Made by a program: the position numbers and the translations under genes. From Salvia splendens (Eukaryota; Streptophyta; Magnoliopsida; Lamiales; Lamiaceae): a DNA stretch of 64,000 nt. The notes under the pieces are model-generated. The model saw only the letters and a program-made list of their open reading frames with translations, was not told the DNA's origin and ran no database searches. Shown in pieces: positions 1-12,515 of this stretch. The first letter of the stretch is position 1; every line of letters begins with the position of its first letter. Location: positions 35,529,262-35,593,261 of the forward strand of contig NC_056034.1 of the NCBI RefSeq assembly GCF_004379255.2, given 5' to 3'.

Positions 1-1885
1 ATTCCTACAAGGACCACACAAAATGGAATATTGTTACCTATTGTTTCAGTTGTCAATTCCTCCTTCTCCATGCATTGGTTTGGTTTTATTGTGCATTGTT
101 CTTATTCTCTTCTCTGACTATCGCTCTTTTAGTGTTGAAATCGAAAAAGATCACAATATGGTATCGTCATCCATAGTATTGAAAACATTTTCATATGGTG
201 TTTGTGGTTTTGAAATGAATATTCTTGATGTTTGTTTGCATTGTATGGATCATAAAATTCTTGGTTTTTTACAATTAAAACAAATGAAAATGGGGCTTTG
301 CTTTGAATGAATAGAGCAAAATCGACCATTTATTTCAGACCTTCAAATGTTGAGATTAAAGTTGGTTTTAAAGTATTTTTTTTTCGTCACTATATGTAGA
401 TTGTTAACATTGGTCATGAACTTTCAACTAAGGTGCAAATGCAACTTCCCAAATTCTAATTATTTGTCTAACCATATTAAAAATCACACACGTCACTTTT
501 GTTTTTTATGATAACACTAAATTTGATAAGAACGCAATAGCCTATATTGGCCTAAATTTAAGATCGATTTAATAAGAGTTTAATGAGCTTTAAACTTTCC
601 AATTATCAGTGATAAAACACTTTATGCTATTTTTAAACACATAATGGGAGAGGAATAGCGTAGGACCAATATTATAAAAATATCCACACCTTACCACAAA
701 GTCTCTTGTGCAGTGCTACTTCATAACTGCAAGTACTACTAACTTTTATATTAAAATTTTTCTTTTATTGATTATGATTTGCTACTATCATATTTATGTA
801 CATACTAATGATTTTTACAATTTATTAATAAAAATTACTGTAATGTCACTACTACTAATTAATTTGTGTTCTTCGTCCCAAATAGCCCACATATAGGGTC
901 ATGTGATATGATTCAAAGCACAGATATTCCCATAATTCATATTAAAAAAGAAAAAAACAATAAAATTAACAATAAGAAATGCTAACCATCCCACTCCCCA
1001 CAAAGGAAGAGAAAGTGAGTGGGTCATGGAATAAAATCTTTTGTTCAGACTTCAGACTGCCCAAAAATAAAAATAAAAACCAGAAAATTTATTTGTAATG
1101 TACAATGACTAGAAAGAATACCAAAATGGATGATATATAAAATTAAAAATATATATCTAAATTACTATTTAAAGGTTAAAAATTACTAGTTCCCTGTCAA
1201 GCACACTCTGAACACTTGGCTGTTTGATGTTTACTTTTGCTTTATGTAGGGTCCTTTCCTTTTCTCTGGTCTATCCCTCTCATGGAGATTGAAAGCTGAT
1301 GTTGTTTTGGTGTTGTCTCCCAATTCTCTCCTTGGATTAATCACAAACAATATCACCATATGTTTATTTACTTTTTGGTTTATGATACGAGTATTACATT
1401 TCTTAGCAATCTAAAGATGATACAGTTGTCAAATAAATATAGTAAGTATAGTATAGTATAGTATAGTAAGTCAATTAATAGTACTACATGTTGAGTGATA
1501 AAGCCTAGGGCAATGGCATTTGAGTGCAATTAAAAAACACTTAGATCACCCAGGCCAGAGCAGAGATTTATGAAGAATATTTGACTGGATTGTACTTATT
1601 GGATTAATTCTAATTGATTTTAAATTTAATCTAATGGAATATTATTTTGTGCTATTATCGAAAATAATATGACCGTTCGTCTGAGACCAAAATTACGAGT
1701 AATTCGAGCTTACTCTTTTATTTAGTAATTTCTCATATTTAAGATTTAAACATACATTAATTTATTTAAGCTTACTTCCGACTCTTAATTAGTTAACCAC
1801 CCAGTTCGTGTAATTATTTATTATTCAAGGAATTATTTCCAGCCGTCCATGCTTCTGAAAAGCATTTTATGAACCCCTCATGAGG
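1..1885. other. Intergenic DNA, no gene recognised
   Basis: AT-rich sequence. The open frames are short and resemble no family I know. A short GTATA/AGTAT tandem run lies near 1441-1470. I see no convincing coding, RNA or complete transposon signal. Confidence 0.5.
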
Positions 1886-1892
1886 ATATAAT

Positions 1893-2022
1893 CATGGGCG
1901 GATCTACATGGAGAGGAGGGCAAGGGGCTTCAGTCCCTATTAAATTCATTTTTAAAATGTTTTTATTATAAGATTTCAAAATCTAGACCATTTTCATGTT
2001 CAGTTATGCGTCCGCCCCCTTG
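1893..2022. mobile_element. Small hAT-like MITE
   Basis: A 130-bp non-coding element. Its ends are imperfect inverted repeats: left CATGGGCGGATCTACATG, right (reverse complement) CAAGGGGGCGGACGCATA. ATATAAT occurs on both sides (1886-1892 and 2023-2029), consistent with a slightly decayed 8-bp hAT target duplication. GGCGGATC-type ends are common in dicot hAT MITEs. The superfamily is inferred from the ends and duplication length. Confidence 0.5.
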
Positions 2023-2811
2023 ATATAATCAAAATGATTTTGTCATACACAATTTAGCGCAATAACAATCCTAGCACCGGCATGTATTAAATATCATTGC
2101 CCAAGATATCGTGATTAGTTTAGCTAATGAAAATTTGTGAGTTTTGATAAGTTAAAGCAATGTATAACTAGTACCATATGCTAATTGTTAACTACAGAGA
2201 TTAAGAAATAATCCTAATAGTTTCAATAGCTCGTCTTTCTGTACATAAGAAACAAAAAGTTATCTCATCGTTGTATCCTTCTTGTACCATACAACACCAA
2301 TATAGCTAGTTTTCAAATGTATGGAAACTTCCAGACTAACAATGCAACATTTATGCGATATGTAGTTAAAGTTTATCATTGTGAAACGCCTTTCACTTCT
2401 AGTTGTGAAACTCTCTTTTTTTTGCAAGGAATCGTATGTCTAACCTAATTTGATGAAATGTTCCACAACCATTCTACAATAGTCTCATTTTCTATCCTCA
2501 ATCAAGTGCATCCAATAAATCGACTGAAAAAATTGCTTGCATTTGACGAATTGAATAACATATGGTGATTTCAATTTTGGAAAAACTTGAAATAAAAACA
2601 GAGTATTTGTGTTACAACAAAATACTTATATACATATATATCAAGTTGGAGTACTGAGAGAGATTTCACAAAGGCCGATTGTAATGATTCTTTTAGAGCT
2701 AATGAAGAAAAAAAAAACTTCAAATGATAGCTCACATTTTCGACCGATCTATGATGTGATTCCTTTACATTAAGAAACCAATTTTCCATAAAACAAAATT
2801 GAAGTAATGTA

Positions 2812-2985
2812 CTCCCTCCGTCCATGAAAAATAGGGCTATTCCATTTTTATTCCTTGTTTTGGAAAAATGATAATCTATATTATTCTCTCTCTTATTTTT
2901 CTTTCTATCTACTTTAATTATTTATTATCATTTTTTCAAAATGAGAGATAAAAATAGAATAGTCCTATTTTTTAGAAGGATGGAG
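2812..2985. mobile_element. Stowaway-type MITE
   Basis: Starts CTCCCTCCGTCC and ends in the inverted counterpart GGATGGAG, flanked by TA on each side (2810-2811 and 2986-2987). The internal AATAGGGC/GTCCTATT segments also pair. It is 174 bp with no coding capacity, as expected for Tc1/mariner-derived Stowaway elements. Confidence 0.7.
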
Positions 2986-2987
2986 TA

Positions 2988-3969
2988 TTTGATACATATA
3001 TTCACCATCATTACACATTTGGCACGATTGTTTTTGCTGAAATGATTTGCTAGTGCTAGCTAATTTAACTCAAATCAAAATTTGAATAGCAATTTTCGTT
3101 CTGATGATATCATATACTAGTATCATCTCTGTTCCCTCATAATTGAGTCATTTTTCTGGTTCAGAAAGTTTCCATATAGTTGAGTCATTTCCATATATAA
3201 AACTTTTTTCTCTTTGTCACTTTACTCTCTTTTATTTTATTCTTTCTACTTTATTCACTTTCTATTTTATTCTAACTATCTTTATCAATTTATTTAACAC
3301 ACTCAATATATATTTTTTAAACTCCGTAACGAAAAGTTTCGTCTGAACTATAAAAAAACAGGGGGATTACTATAAAAATAATCACGAGGGACTATTACTC
3401 AAGCTTTCGTCGGTTCGGTGCGCTTGCTCGCCATCATATGCTAAATAAATAGTTCCTATCTCATTTTTTAAGAGCCAGATTACTTTCTACTCTTTCATAC
3501 ACATAAACAGCCAGATTGCTTTCTACTCTTATATACACATAAACACAATTTTTTCATTTCTTAAGACTTCTAGGGGCTTATGGGGGAATGGAACAATATA
3601 TTCCTAATTTTTGGTAGTATATTTTTTTAGGAATTACTCCATTCTATTCCTTATCAGAATTGAGAATATCAATTCCTTCCATTCCATTCTCATCTTTTTT
3701 AGATTTTAATAAAATTATACTACAATATAGTATTATATTTTAATTTCATATCACCTCAATTTTATAATAAAATTAAATTTAATAATAAAATCCGCAGTTC
3801 AACTAAATCATTACACTCACATTATATTATAAAATCAATATATAAAAGTGAGGTTTTCATTCCACTAACTCATTTTTCCATTTTAACTCACAAAGTTAAA
3901 CCATTTCTTAAAACATGTGCTAAGTCAATATGAGACTATAAATAACGGATGGAGATCATATAAAATTAA
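2988..3969. other. Intergenic DNA with degraded repeats
   Basis: AT-rich. Around 3120-3360 there is a TTGAGTCATTT motif pair and a weak Stowaway-like end, but no second end I can pair with confidence. No gene is recognised. Confidence 0.4.
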
Positions 3970-3971
3970 TA

Positions 3972-4405
3972 TTCATTCCGTTCTATGGTATTAGAGTCAT
4001 TTTTTTCTATTCTGACATTCCATAGTACTAGTATAATCATTTCTTTTTTTAGTAAAAAGTAACACATTTTCTCTCTCTTACTTTACTTCTCTCTTATTTT
4101 ATTCTCTCTACTTTTTCACATCTTCTACTTTATTACTCTATAGTAATAGAACAGTACTCCCTCCGTCCCGAGCTACTCGCTCATTTCCTTTTCGGCACGG
4201 AGATTAAGGAATGAGTGTATAGGAAAGTCAAAAATGACGGCTATAGGTGAAAATTTTTACTAAAAATGGAAAGAGTGCAAGTAACTTGGGACGCCCAAAA
4301 AGGAAATACGTGCGAGTAGTGCGGGACGGAGGGAATACGTTATACACCTTTTTCTCAATCTCTATACTGGAAAGAAATGTCTCTACAACTATGGAACGGA
4401 GAGAA
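3972..4405. mobile_element. Stowaway-type MITE interrupted by a second Stowaway
   Basis: Outer ends are TTCATTCCGTTCTATGG on the left and the inverted TTCTCTCCGTTCCATAG on the right, flanked by TA (3970-3971 and 4406-4407). A complete second MITE (4157-4335) sits inside. Removing it leaves a normal-sized outer element of about 253 bp. Confidence 0.65.
4157..4335. mobile_element. Inner Stowaway-type MITE
   Basis: A 179-bp element starting CTCCCTCCGTCCCGAGCTAC and ending in its imperfect inverted copy (GCGGGACGGAGGGAA), flanked by TA (4155-4156 and 4336-4337). Because it lies inside 3972-4405, it inserted later than the outer element. Confidence 0.75.
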
Positions 4406-4714
4406 TAGTATATATGTATAAAAAATTCTTGTATTATTAATTTTTACCATAAATCTTATACTCCATCTAAGATCATCTATAATGATATACTAAAACCTAA
4501 AGTCAAGTAGGCAATTTGTTTTAATAGTACTAAAAAATTAATCACATTTTTTTTTATTTTTGAGTAAAAAATACTTATTTTTAGGTTTATATTAAAACAA
4601 AATCAACTTTTTTAAATTTTAAGAATATAAAAAGTATAATATAGAATATATTATTTTAAATTTAAATTTAGGGCAAATAATCATAATTTGAATGTCCTGT
4701 TGATATAGGAAAAA

Positions 4715-4745
4715 AAAGAGAAGAGAAAAGAGAGAGTAGAGAGGA
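4715..4745 (+). promoter_or_regulatory. GA-rich tract upstream of the PIN gene
   Basis: A purine run of GAGA repeats lies about 230 bp before the PIN start codon, followed by TGCATGCA, an RY-like core, at about 4747. GA repeats are bound by plant BPC (GAGA-binding) proteins. Any role here is inference from motif and position. I could not assign a clear TATA box. Confidence 0.3.
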
Positions 4746-4970
4746 ATGCATGCATTAAAGTGTCTGGTAGCAGCGGCAGTAGTCCTTTTTCTTTTATGAT
4801 GATCGCCATCAAAAGACTATACAAAAGCTTCTCAAAAGCCTCACCTTTTATTTCTCTGTCTGCCATTTATTTCCATCCCCTTTTATTTCTCACCCCCAAA
4901 ATCAGGCTCAAATCAAATCAATTCAATTTCCACACCTCAACGCCGGAACTGAAACAGCTACCATTTCGCC

Positions 4971-7059
4971 ATGATCACCATCTCTGACCTCTACCACGTC
5001 CTCACCGCCGTGGTGCCCCTCTACGTCGCCATGATCCTCGCCTACGGCTCCGTCAAATGGTGGAAAATCTTCACCCCCGACCAGTGCTCCGGCATCAACC
5101 GTTTCGTCGCCCTCTTCGCCGTCCCCCTCCTCTCCTTCCACTTTATCTCCACCAACAACCCCTACGCCATGAACTACCGCTTCATCGCCGCCGACACGCT
5201 CCAGAAGCTCATCGTCCTCGCCGTCCTCGCCGTCTGGTCGCGTATCAGCGCCCGAGCCTCCCTCGACTGGTCCATCACCCTCTTCTCCCTCTCCACCCTC
5301 CCCAACACCCTCGTCATGGGCATCCCCTTGCTCAAAGGCATGTACGGCGCCGACTCCGGCAGCCTCATGGTCCAGATCGTCGTACTCCAGTGCATCATCT
5401 GGTACACGCTCATGCTCTTCCTCTTCGAGTACCGCGGCGCCCGATCCTTAATCTCCGAGCAGTTCCCCGAGACCGCTGCTTCAATCATCTCCTTCCGCGT
5501 CGACACGGATGTCATTTCGCTGGACGGGAAAGAGCCGCTGGAGACGCAAGCTGATGTCGGCGAGGATGGGAAGCTTCATGTCACTGTCAGGAAATCCACG
5601 AGTTCCAGATCGGAAATCTTCTCCAGGAGATCCCATGGCCCTAATTCCGCCCTCTCTCTCACTCCGCGCCCTTCCAATTTGACTAATGCTGAGATTTACT
5701 CGCTTCAATCGTCGCGGAATCCCACGCCGCGAGGATCCAGTTTCAATCACACGGATTTCTACTCAATGGTGAATGGGAAGAATGCGAGCCCTAGGCATTC
5801 CAATTTTGGGCTTGACGAAGAGAGCGGTTACGCAAATCAGCCCCGTGGCTGCCCTCCGCCGCCGAAGAAGAAGGCGGCGAATGGAGGAGCTGAAGTCGGA
5901 AAGGATCTCCACATGTTTGTGTGGAGCTCCAGCGCCTCACCGGTGTCGGAGGGAGGGATTCATGTGTTTAGAGGCGCCGAGTATGCTGCAGCCACTGGAG
6001 CTCATCCCAAAGGTACAACTCTCTCATGCACGCTTTTCTTGTTGTACCTTTATTTGCTGAATTATTATGTGATAAATAAAAAATGCAGATTACGATGATT
6101 TTGGCCGGGATGGGTATAAAACGGGGGGCGAGGGACCGGTTCTTTCGAAGCTCGGGTCGAGCTCAACAGCAGAGCTCAACCCGAAGGCTTCGATTGAGGC
6201 CAAGGCCACAGCCATGCCCCCAACTAGTGTGATGACTAGGCTGATTTTGATCATGGTGTGGCGGAAACTCATCCGAAATCCCAACACCTACTCGAGTTTG
6301 ATTGGCCTAACGTGGTCCTTGGTCTCATTCAAGTAATATCTTGTCGTCATCACTATTATACTAAGTTAGAGCTATTATGTTTTAAGTATTCAAGAGTGGA
6401 TAATTTTGTGCTGTGTTTCTTGTAGATGGAATGTTGAGATGCCTGCAATTGTTGCCAAATCAATCGCTATACTGTCTGATGCTGGTCTTGGAATGGCCAT
6501 GTTCAGTCTTGGTGAGGGAGATTGAGAATTTTTTTAATACTAGGATGGATGCAAGAGTGTTTTTTTAATTCAATTTTGACAATGTGGTTGATTTGCAGGT
6601 TTGTTTATGGCTCTGCAGCCTAGGATCATTGCTTGTGGCAAATCCGTGGCTGCGTTGTCCATGGCCGTCCGGTTTCTTACGGGGCCTGCCGTCATGGCTG
6701 CCGCCTCCATCGCTGTAGGTCTCCGCGGCGTTCTCTTGCATATTGCAATTGTTCAGGTAAGATATAATGTGGTTTTCGTTGATTACAAGATTGGTGAAGT
6801 TTGATTATAATCTTGCAATGTTTTTGTAGGCTTCTCTGCCTCAGGGGATTGTTCCCTTTGTCTTTGCCAAGGAGTATAATGTGCACCCTGATATACTCAG
6901 CACTGGGTTAGTCACCACATTTCTCTCACAATGTTTAATTACTCCTCTACTAATTTACTAAGTAGCAGTATATAATTTGTTCTTGTTTGCAGTGTGATAT
7001 TTGGGATGTTAATAGCTCTTCCCATCACTCTTGTCTACTACATTTTGCTGGGGCTTTGA
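4971..7059 (+). CDS. PIN-type auxin efflux carrier, SoPIN1/PIN1-like
   Basis: Six exons: 4971-6012, 6089-6332, 6426-6511, 6599-6756, 6830-6906, 6993-7059, joined at GT/AG with consistent phase, giving 557 residues. The protein exports auxin across the plasma membrane. The N-terminal membrane block (about residues 1-150) has the PIN signatures [17 protein letters not shown] and [18 protein letters not shown]. The central loop has TPRPSN, TPRGSS and SPRHSN, corresponding to the PINOID/AGC-kinase TPRXS sites, although the third starts with Ser. The C-terminal membrane block has NPNTY, the conserved NPNXY trafficking motif, and ends in YYILLGL. The [14 protein letters not shown] stretch and DYDDFGRD at the exon 1/2 junction look more like the sister-of-PIN1 group than PIN1. 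The loop is shorter than in Arabidopsis PIN1 (622 residues). The start is the first ATG and gives the family's [12 protein letters not shown] opening. All splice sites are canonical and no defect is seen. Confidence 0.93.
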
Positions 7060-7780
7060 AGATGAACCTGCATACAACTAACGCATTTTTTTGGGCTTCT
7101 AACCGAAGAGAGAAGAAATTAGAAGAAGGTTATTGGAAAATATTGCAGGCCCCAAATATAAAAAAATTCTCTCAAAAGAAAAAAAAAGAAGGAAAAGAAA
7201 CATCATTAGACAGGTAGTAGAATTAGTGGTAGTGATATTAATATATTTTGTTTTTTGGTCTCTTCTTTTGCTGAACTCTGCCGTGCCCCACTTGATACTT
7301 TTGCTCTTTTCAATGAAGAAAGTTGAGTTTGTGATCCCACTACTTTTGGGTGTGTTTTTTTGAACTTTTAGTTGATTTGTTGATGGAGTCAAATAAATGT
7401 GTTACCTAACAAGAATATCTCTCGGTAATAAAGATGGACACAAATTTATTTCATTATGCTGCTCAAGGCTGTATAATTTTGCTCCCAGAATTTTAGTTCT
7501 TGCTAGTGGGTTGTGTGTGTTTTTTTCAGTCAAGGTTGTGTTGGTTGACTGGTTGAGTAAGTGATTGTGTTTGCATTGAATAATTGCGTACAAACACAGA
7601 GTTGAGTATGTATTGAGGTTTCGGCAGAAAACAAGGTGATGGTGGGTGACAGAGCGACAGGCGACAGATTTAATTGGGGTGGCGGAGCTATGGCTAGGTT
7701 TTAGGCCGTGTCGGCTGCTGGTCTCCCACAAGGCAGCGTTTGGCCCAGCTGTATTTACATTTTATCTGCATTATTTTTCT
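7060..7780. other. 3' flank of the PIN gene
   Basis: A probable 3' UTR and intergenic DNA with A-rich runs after the PIN stop. The small open frames are not conserved families. No further gene is seen before the PIF-type element at 7784. Confidence 0.5.
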
Positions 7781-7783
7781 TTA

Positions 7784-9599
7784 TAGCATCCACTATACCG
7801 TCCCTTAACCATCCCTTAAACTACTGTTTGAGGGTCCCGCTGTACTTTATTCCTCTATCTTTTAACTGAGGGACGGAACCTGCAACGCTCCGTCCTTTAA
7901 CCGTCCCTTAAATTACTATTCATTCAATTTCATTTTTTATTTTTTTTCCAACCCAATTCAATTAAAACAAACACACTTTATTAAAAAACACAAAACATAA
8001 AAAAAACACATAACATAATTTAAAATACAAATCTGGAGGAAAAAAAAACTACTCCGCAGGCGAATCATCATCCGGAGGCGGTCGAGGTGGAGGAGTCGGA
8101 AGGCCAAGTCGTGCTGCCATATGCACAACTCCGTTCCACCAGGCCTCGTATTGGGAGGGCGAGTAGCGGGAAACGTCCGCCATTGTGGCGGTCATGAACA
8201 CCGCCATAAGTGTGTCCGAGCCTCCCTGCGAGCCCGATCCCGAGGCCGCCTGGCTTGATTCGCCTCGTCCCTTCCTCGCTCTAGCCGCTTTCGCCGCCTT
8301 CGTCCCTTGCGGCCGACGGCGCCCACCTCCAGATCCTCCAGCATCGCCGACCGTACCCGCAAACTCCTGCGATGCAGCCTCATGTGGGCTGATGCCCTCA
8401 GCGGTGTCGCCACCAGACGAGTATTGGCCACTCTCCGTATGCTTGGTGCGCTTCGAGTTATAGCCCGAGCTGGAGCGGAAACCGCCGGCCCACCGTTCCT
8501 CGTCCTTCACGGCCTGCCAAACATCAACAAATCTAAATTGTTGACGGGTGTCCTCGTAGTAGGCGTGCAAAGCGGACGTCAAAATGTCGGTTGCCGTGGA
8601 GCCGCTTTGGTAGCGCGCCGCTTCGGCCGAGTAGATGCCGCAGAATTTTTTGACTTGTCGGTCGACTCGGTCAAAGTGAGAGCGGAGCATTTTATATTTG
8701 CGCTTGCGGGAGCCTTTCGGCTTTATTTGGTGGTAGACCTCGCAGACCTTTTCCCAGAAACACTTCCGGAGTTGTTGATTCCCGACGACAGGATCGTACG
8801 AGACGGTGATCCAGGCGTTGTACACCGCCAGCGTTTCGAGGTTGCTGTAAGGATGCCGGCCTAGATCCTCTTCCTCTTCCTCTTCCTCCTCCTCGTCCTC
8901 GCCCGCCTGGGGTTGTACACGGCCTCGGCCACCTCCCGGCGTGGGATCAACGGGAAAATCCTCCCGGATCTGGGATAATCCCTGCGAATACTGCGGGGCG
9001 GAGGGACGGGCATATGCATCAACGTCAAAATTGGGTGGTTGGTACCCACCCGGCGTCGCCGAACCCTAGGTCCCCGGCGTTGACGAACCGGAACCTCCCA
9101 GTGTGTTGATCATGGTCTCCCAATCGCCGAAGGCGTTGAGATCCCACCCGCCGGAGCCGGAACCGTCGTAGTTGCCGTCGCCGGACATCTTGAGTTGTTA
9201 TATAAAAATTTGAGAGGAAATTGAGATGATAGGAAGAATAGATGTGTAGTTGTGTGTGAAATGAGGATGAGTTTAGGAGTATTTATAAAGTAAAAAAATT
9301 AATTAAAAAATAAAAAAAATTAAAAAAAAAAACAAAAAACGGTATTATTACCGTTAGAATTTTTTTTCCCATTTATTTTTATTTTTTTAAAAAAATTTTT
9401 GAATGTTGTAAAAAAAATATTTATTGCGTCAGCACGTGACGAAGCCCACTCGCGGGCCGGTGAATGGGCGTCACGCACGACGCCGGGTCGCGCCACGTCG
9501 CCTAGGCGCGTGGCGAGACGGCCCGTCGCTTGTCTCGGTGACACGGGACGCGGGACGGGACGGGTCGCGGGACGCCGGCGCGACGCGTAGTGGATGCTC
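7784..9599. mobile_element. PIF/Harbinger-type element carrying only a Myb-like ORF (copy 1)
   Basis: Flanked by TTA (7781-7783 and 9600-9602), the PIF/Harbinger target duplication. Left end TAGCATCCACTATA, right end (inverted) GAGCATCCACTACG. The 1816-bp interior contains one ORF on the minus strand and no DDE transposase frame. Terminal regions are GC-rich and AT-rich in turn, as in the related copies at 12189, 21369 and 28015. Confidence 0.75.
8049..9188 (-). pseudogene. Myb/SANT-like transposon protein (PIF ORF1 type), one stop codon
   Basis: The frame runs from ATG at 9186-9188 to the TAA near 8049, 380 codons, but TAG occurs at 9066-9068 (codon 41). Everything after it stays open. The middle holds a SANT/Myb-like trihelix: an acidic stretch, then YNAWITVSYDPVVGNQQLR and WEKVCEVYHQIKP, followed by a conserved DVWQAVKDEERW block. 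A basic, low-complexity G/S/R-rich tail follows. Such proteins are often annotated as glutathione S-transferase T3-like or NAM-associated, but nothing here resembles a GST. In PIF/Harbinger elements the Myb-like protein works with the transposase at the element ends. A TATAAATA-type box lies upstream near 9279-9287. The TAG suggests recent inactivation. Confidence 0.7.
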
Positions 9600-9758
9600 T
9601 TACCATCTATTTTCAGAGCTAGCTCCAAAAAATTTATTAACTTGTTTTATGTAGATTTATTATTAAAATATATTTTGTCAGTCCCAGATTAGATGTTGAA
9701 GTACATTTATATTTTTGGAAACAATAAAATATACTTTCTTAATGACACTTAGATTTAG

Positions 9759-9862
9759 AAAAAATATATGTGTAATATGTCAAATAAAAAGATAATAAAG
9801 GATGAGAGAGAAAAAATATATGTGTAATATATCAAATAAAAAGATAATAAAGGATGAGAGAG
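9759..9862. repeat. 52-bp tandem duplication
   Basis: Two near-identical 52-bp copies (starting at 9759 and 9811) of an AT-rich unit beginning AAAAAATATATGTGTAATAT and ending GGATGAGAGAG. No coding content. The region around it (9603-10027) looks like degraded MITE sequence. Confidence 0.8.
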
Positions 9863-10029
9863 GAAAAAGTAGAGAGAAGAAAGTAAGAGAGAGGAAAAAG
9901 TAAGTGGGAAGAACTGTGTTGACTTTTACTAAAAAAAGGAAACGACTTTACTATTATGGAATGTACCAAAATGATAAAATGACTCTACTACTATAGAACG
10001 AAGGGAGTATAATTTTGCTCTGATTAATA

Positions 10030-10511
10030 CTCCCTCCGTCCCACAATAAGAGTCATATTTTGCCATTTCGGTCCGTCCCACAATAAGAGTCCTATTTCAG
10101 TTTTAAGTACCATAAATGATATATAGACCATACATTCCACTGACTTATTACATTCATATTTTATTATTAAATCAATATATATTAGTGAGATTCATATTCC
10201 ACTAAATTATTCAACTCACTTTCCTTTATATTTCTTGAAACTAGTGTCATAACTAAATACTCCATCCGTCCGCCATTAGAAGTCTCATTCCTTGGCGGCA
10301 CGTGTTTTAAGAAATGTTAAGAAAAGTGAGTGGAAAAAAGTTAGTGGAATAAGGGTTCCACTTGTATATATTAGTTTTAAATGAAATGTGAGTGAAATGA
10401 GTTAGTGGAATGTGAGACCCTATTACCATTTATGGTAAAAATGAACCGGAAATCCTATTCGCGGACGAACTAAAATGGAAAAATGGGACTCCTATTGTGG
10501 GACGGAGGGAG
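10030..10511. mobile_element. Stowaway-type MITE, 482 bp
   Basis: Terminal inverted repeats of at least 24 bp, both starting CTCCCTCCGTCCCACAATA, flanked by TA (10028-10029 and 10512-10513). A second internal segment (about 10259-10300, CATCCGTCCGCCATTAGAAG) resembles another Stowaway end, so the element may be composite. Confidence 0.75.
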
Positions 10512-10989
10512 TATATTCTACCACTTTTCCTATCTAATCAAAATATTCAATCTTCTTCTTTCTCAATTTAATACTACTACTTTACATTTACCTTTTTCTC
10601 TTTCTAATTAAACACAAACTCCTAAAATCTCGTACCGATTAATTAATATTGATCCTAGCAGAGTGGAAGAAAATAGTACCATAACTTAGAATTAGTTTTG
10701 ACTTTCATACCACTAGCTCGATTATAGTACTACTTGCGGTGACGGAAGCAGAAAATTAAATAAACCGGGGCTGAAATTTAAAAAAAAATAATTTTACATG
10801 TCATCTATGTTCAACTTTTAAGATACACAGATGATAATTATTTTCGACGAGTCGCCATGTCTTGAAATCGTCAAAGAATGTTTGATTTCTATTTTTTTTG
10901 AAAATTTCATTCTCAATGTATTCAACTAATATATCATTCATCTATTCATCTCCCATTCTGTTTCACAAATCTGTCTTAATAAGTTTCAT

Positions 10990-12035
10990 TGAAGAACATA
11001 CTCTCTAGATAGGAGCTATTGAAACCAAAATCTTTGCTAGATTTCCCAATTCTTCAATGTTGGAGAACTCAACTTTATCAACTATATCATTGGTATAACT
11101 TTTAAGTTGATTTGGAAGAGACATACATTTAGTAGACGAGAAGTCACCCGGATAAAGTTTTGCAAGACGAACCAACTTATCGACATTGAAGCTAACAAAT
11201 GAGTTTTTTGGACTAAGCAATTCATGCAAGTAAGAAATTCCGTACTCACTTTTGGGAAACGAATATCCATATTTTGAGTAAGTAAATCAAGAACCTAATA
11301 ATAAAAAAAATGTGATTTTCATATTTAATTGATAATTAATTGTAATCATAATTGATGGTAAATCTCCACTTTGTAATGATGATAATAGTAACACATCAAT
11401 CATGCTCCATACGCACACGAGACTTGATGGTATCATTCATACTAATAACGTCAATGGAATTAGGCACCCAAAACTCTTTGACTTGTCACAAGAATTGATT
11501 CCACCCGTTTTCTGTCAAATCTCGCAAAATCCTTTTCATTGTATCAATCAAAGGCGTAGCTTGGACGATATTTGTATCCCTAAGTTGTAGAATTGTTGAC
11601 AAATCATTTGTTGTCCCAAGCAATTCTTTCATCAAATGTAAAATAAAAATAAGTCATAACTCTCCATCATCATAACAAATGTTTTTGATATACCTTTATT
11701 ATCCAAATTGATACCATCTTCATACACGTGTTCAAGCACTTCAATTATCGACGACCACATGCTTTTTAAATGAAGCAAAGTAGTGAGGTGTGACCCCCAT
11801 CGAGTGTCGCTTGGTCTCTTGATTTAAACATCTTCCATGTAACATCCACTATGGAACTGGTCGATCAAACTTAAGATTTTACAATTCTGATACGATAAAG
11901 AGATATATTAATCAAAATATTTAATATTAATAATTCGATTCATAAACATATTTAACTTATATTTGGAGGTCACACTACACAGAACCTTAATTACGTTGAT
12001 GTAATATAGACAAATATTCTTAGCAACCTCAATAG
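10990..12035 (-). pseudogene. hAT transposase relic, C-terminal part (TTF/DUF4371 type)
   Basis: Minus-strand translations in more than one frame carry the landmarks of the plant TTF-zinc-finger/DUF4371 hAT proteins: a KRPSDTRWGSHLTTLLHL segment near 11800, then LSPKNSFVSFNVDKLVRLAK and YPGDFSS near 11100-11200, which precede the hAT dimerisation region. Several stops and frameshifts are present. Homology appears to run up to about 12035, where the Stowaway/PIF insertion begins. An N-terminal portion of the same type is found at 16300-17060. Confidence 0.6.
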
Positions 12036-12515
12036 TATTCCCTTCGTCCCATAATAGACGTCACATTTGGGAAATGACACGAGATTTTAGGAGATATTAT
12101 TTTGTGTGTTAGGTGGAGAGAGAAAATAGTATATTTATATTAATGTGATGGGGAGTTTTTTTCCAAAAATGAAATGTGACATCTTTTAGACCATCCACAA
12201 TAGGCGCCCAACGACCGCCCAGCCGAGCGCCGGAGCTGGACGGTTCGCTGGGCGGTCTATTGCAGCCGCCCAGCGGCTGAGTGGAGAGAGAAACCGCGCA
12301 GCGCTGGGCGGTTATGTGGCTCTGGGCGGTCGGCTGGGCGGTCCGTTCGGCGCTATTGCAGCGCCCGGATCACCCAGCGCACCGCCTAGCGCGAAAATTA
12401 ATTTTTTTTTCCGAAACACTATATATACGCGCTTTGCTCGTCATTTTCATTCGCACTACTTGTTTTAACGAGTACTCTCTCTATCTTAATTTCTGTTCAA
12501 GATCAACAACGGGAA

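Noticed and set aside
4923..6060. Several open frames antisense or shifted to PIN exon 1
   Set aside because: Exon 1 is GC-rich with few stops in any frame. These frames have no family resemblance and conflict with the clear PIN frame.
8049..8825. A 258-residue protein starting at GTG 8825, commonly labelled glutathione S-transferase T3-like
   Set aside because: The true upstream ATG is at 9188 with one stop between. The sequence has a Myb/SANT-like region and no GST fold features.
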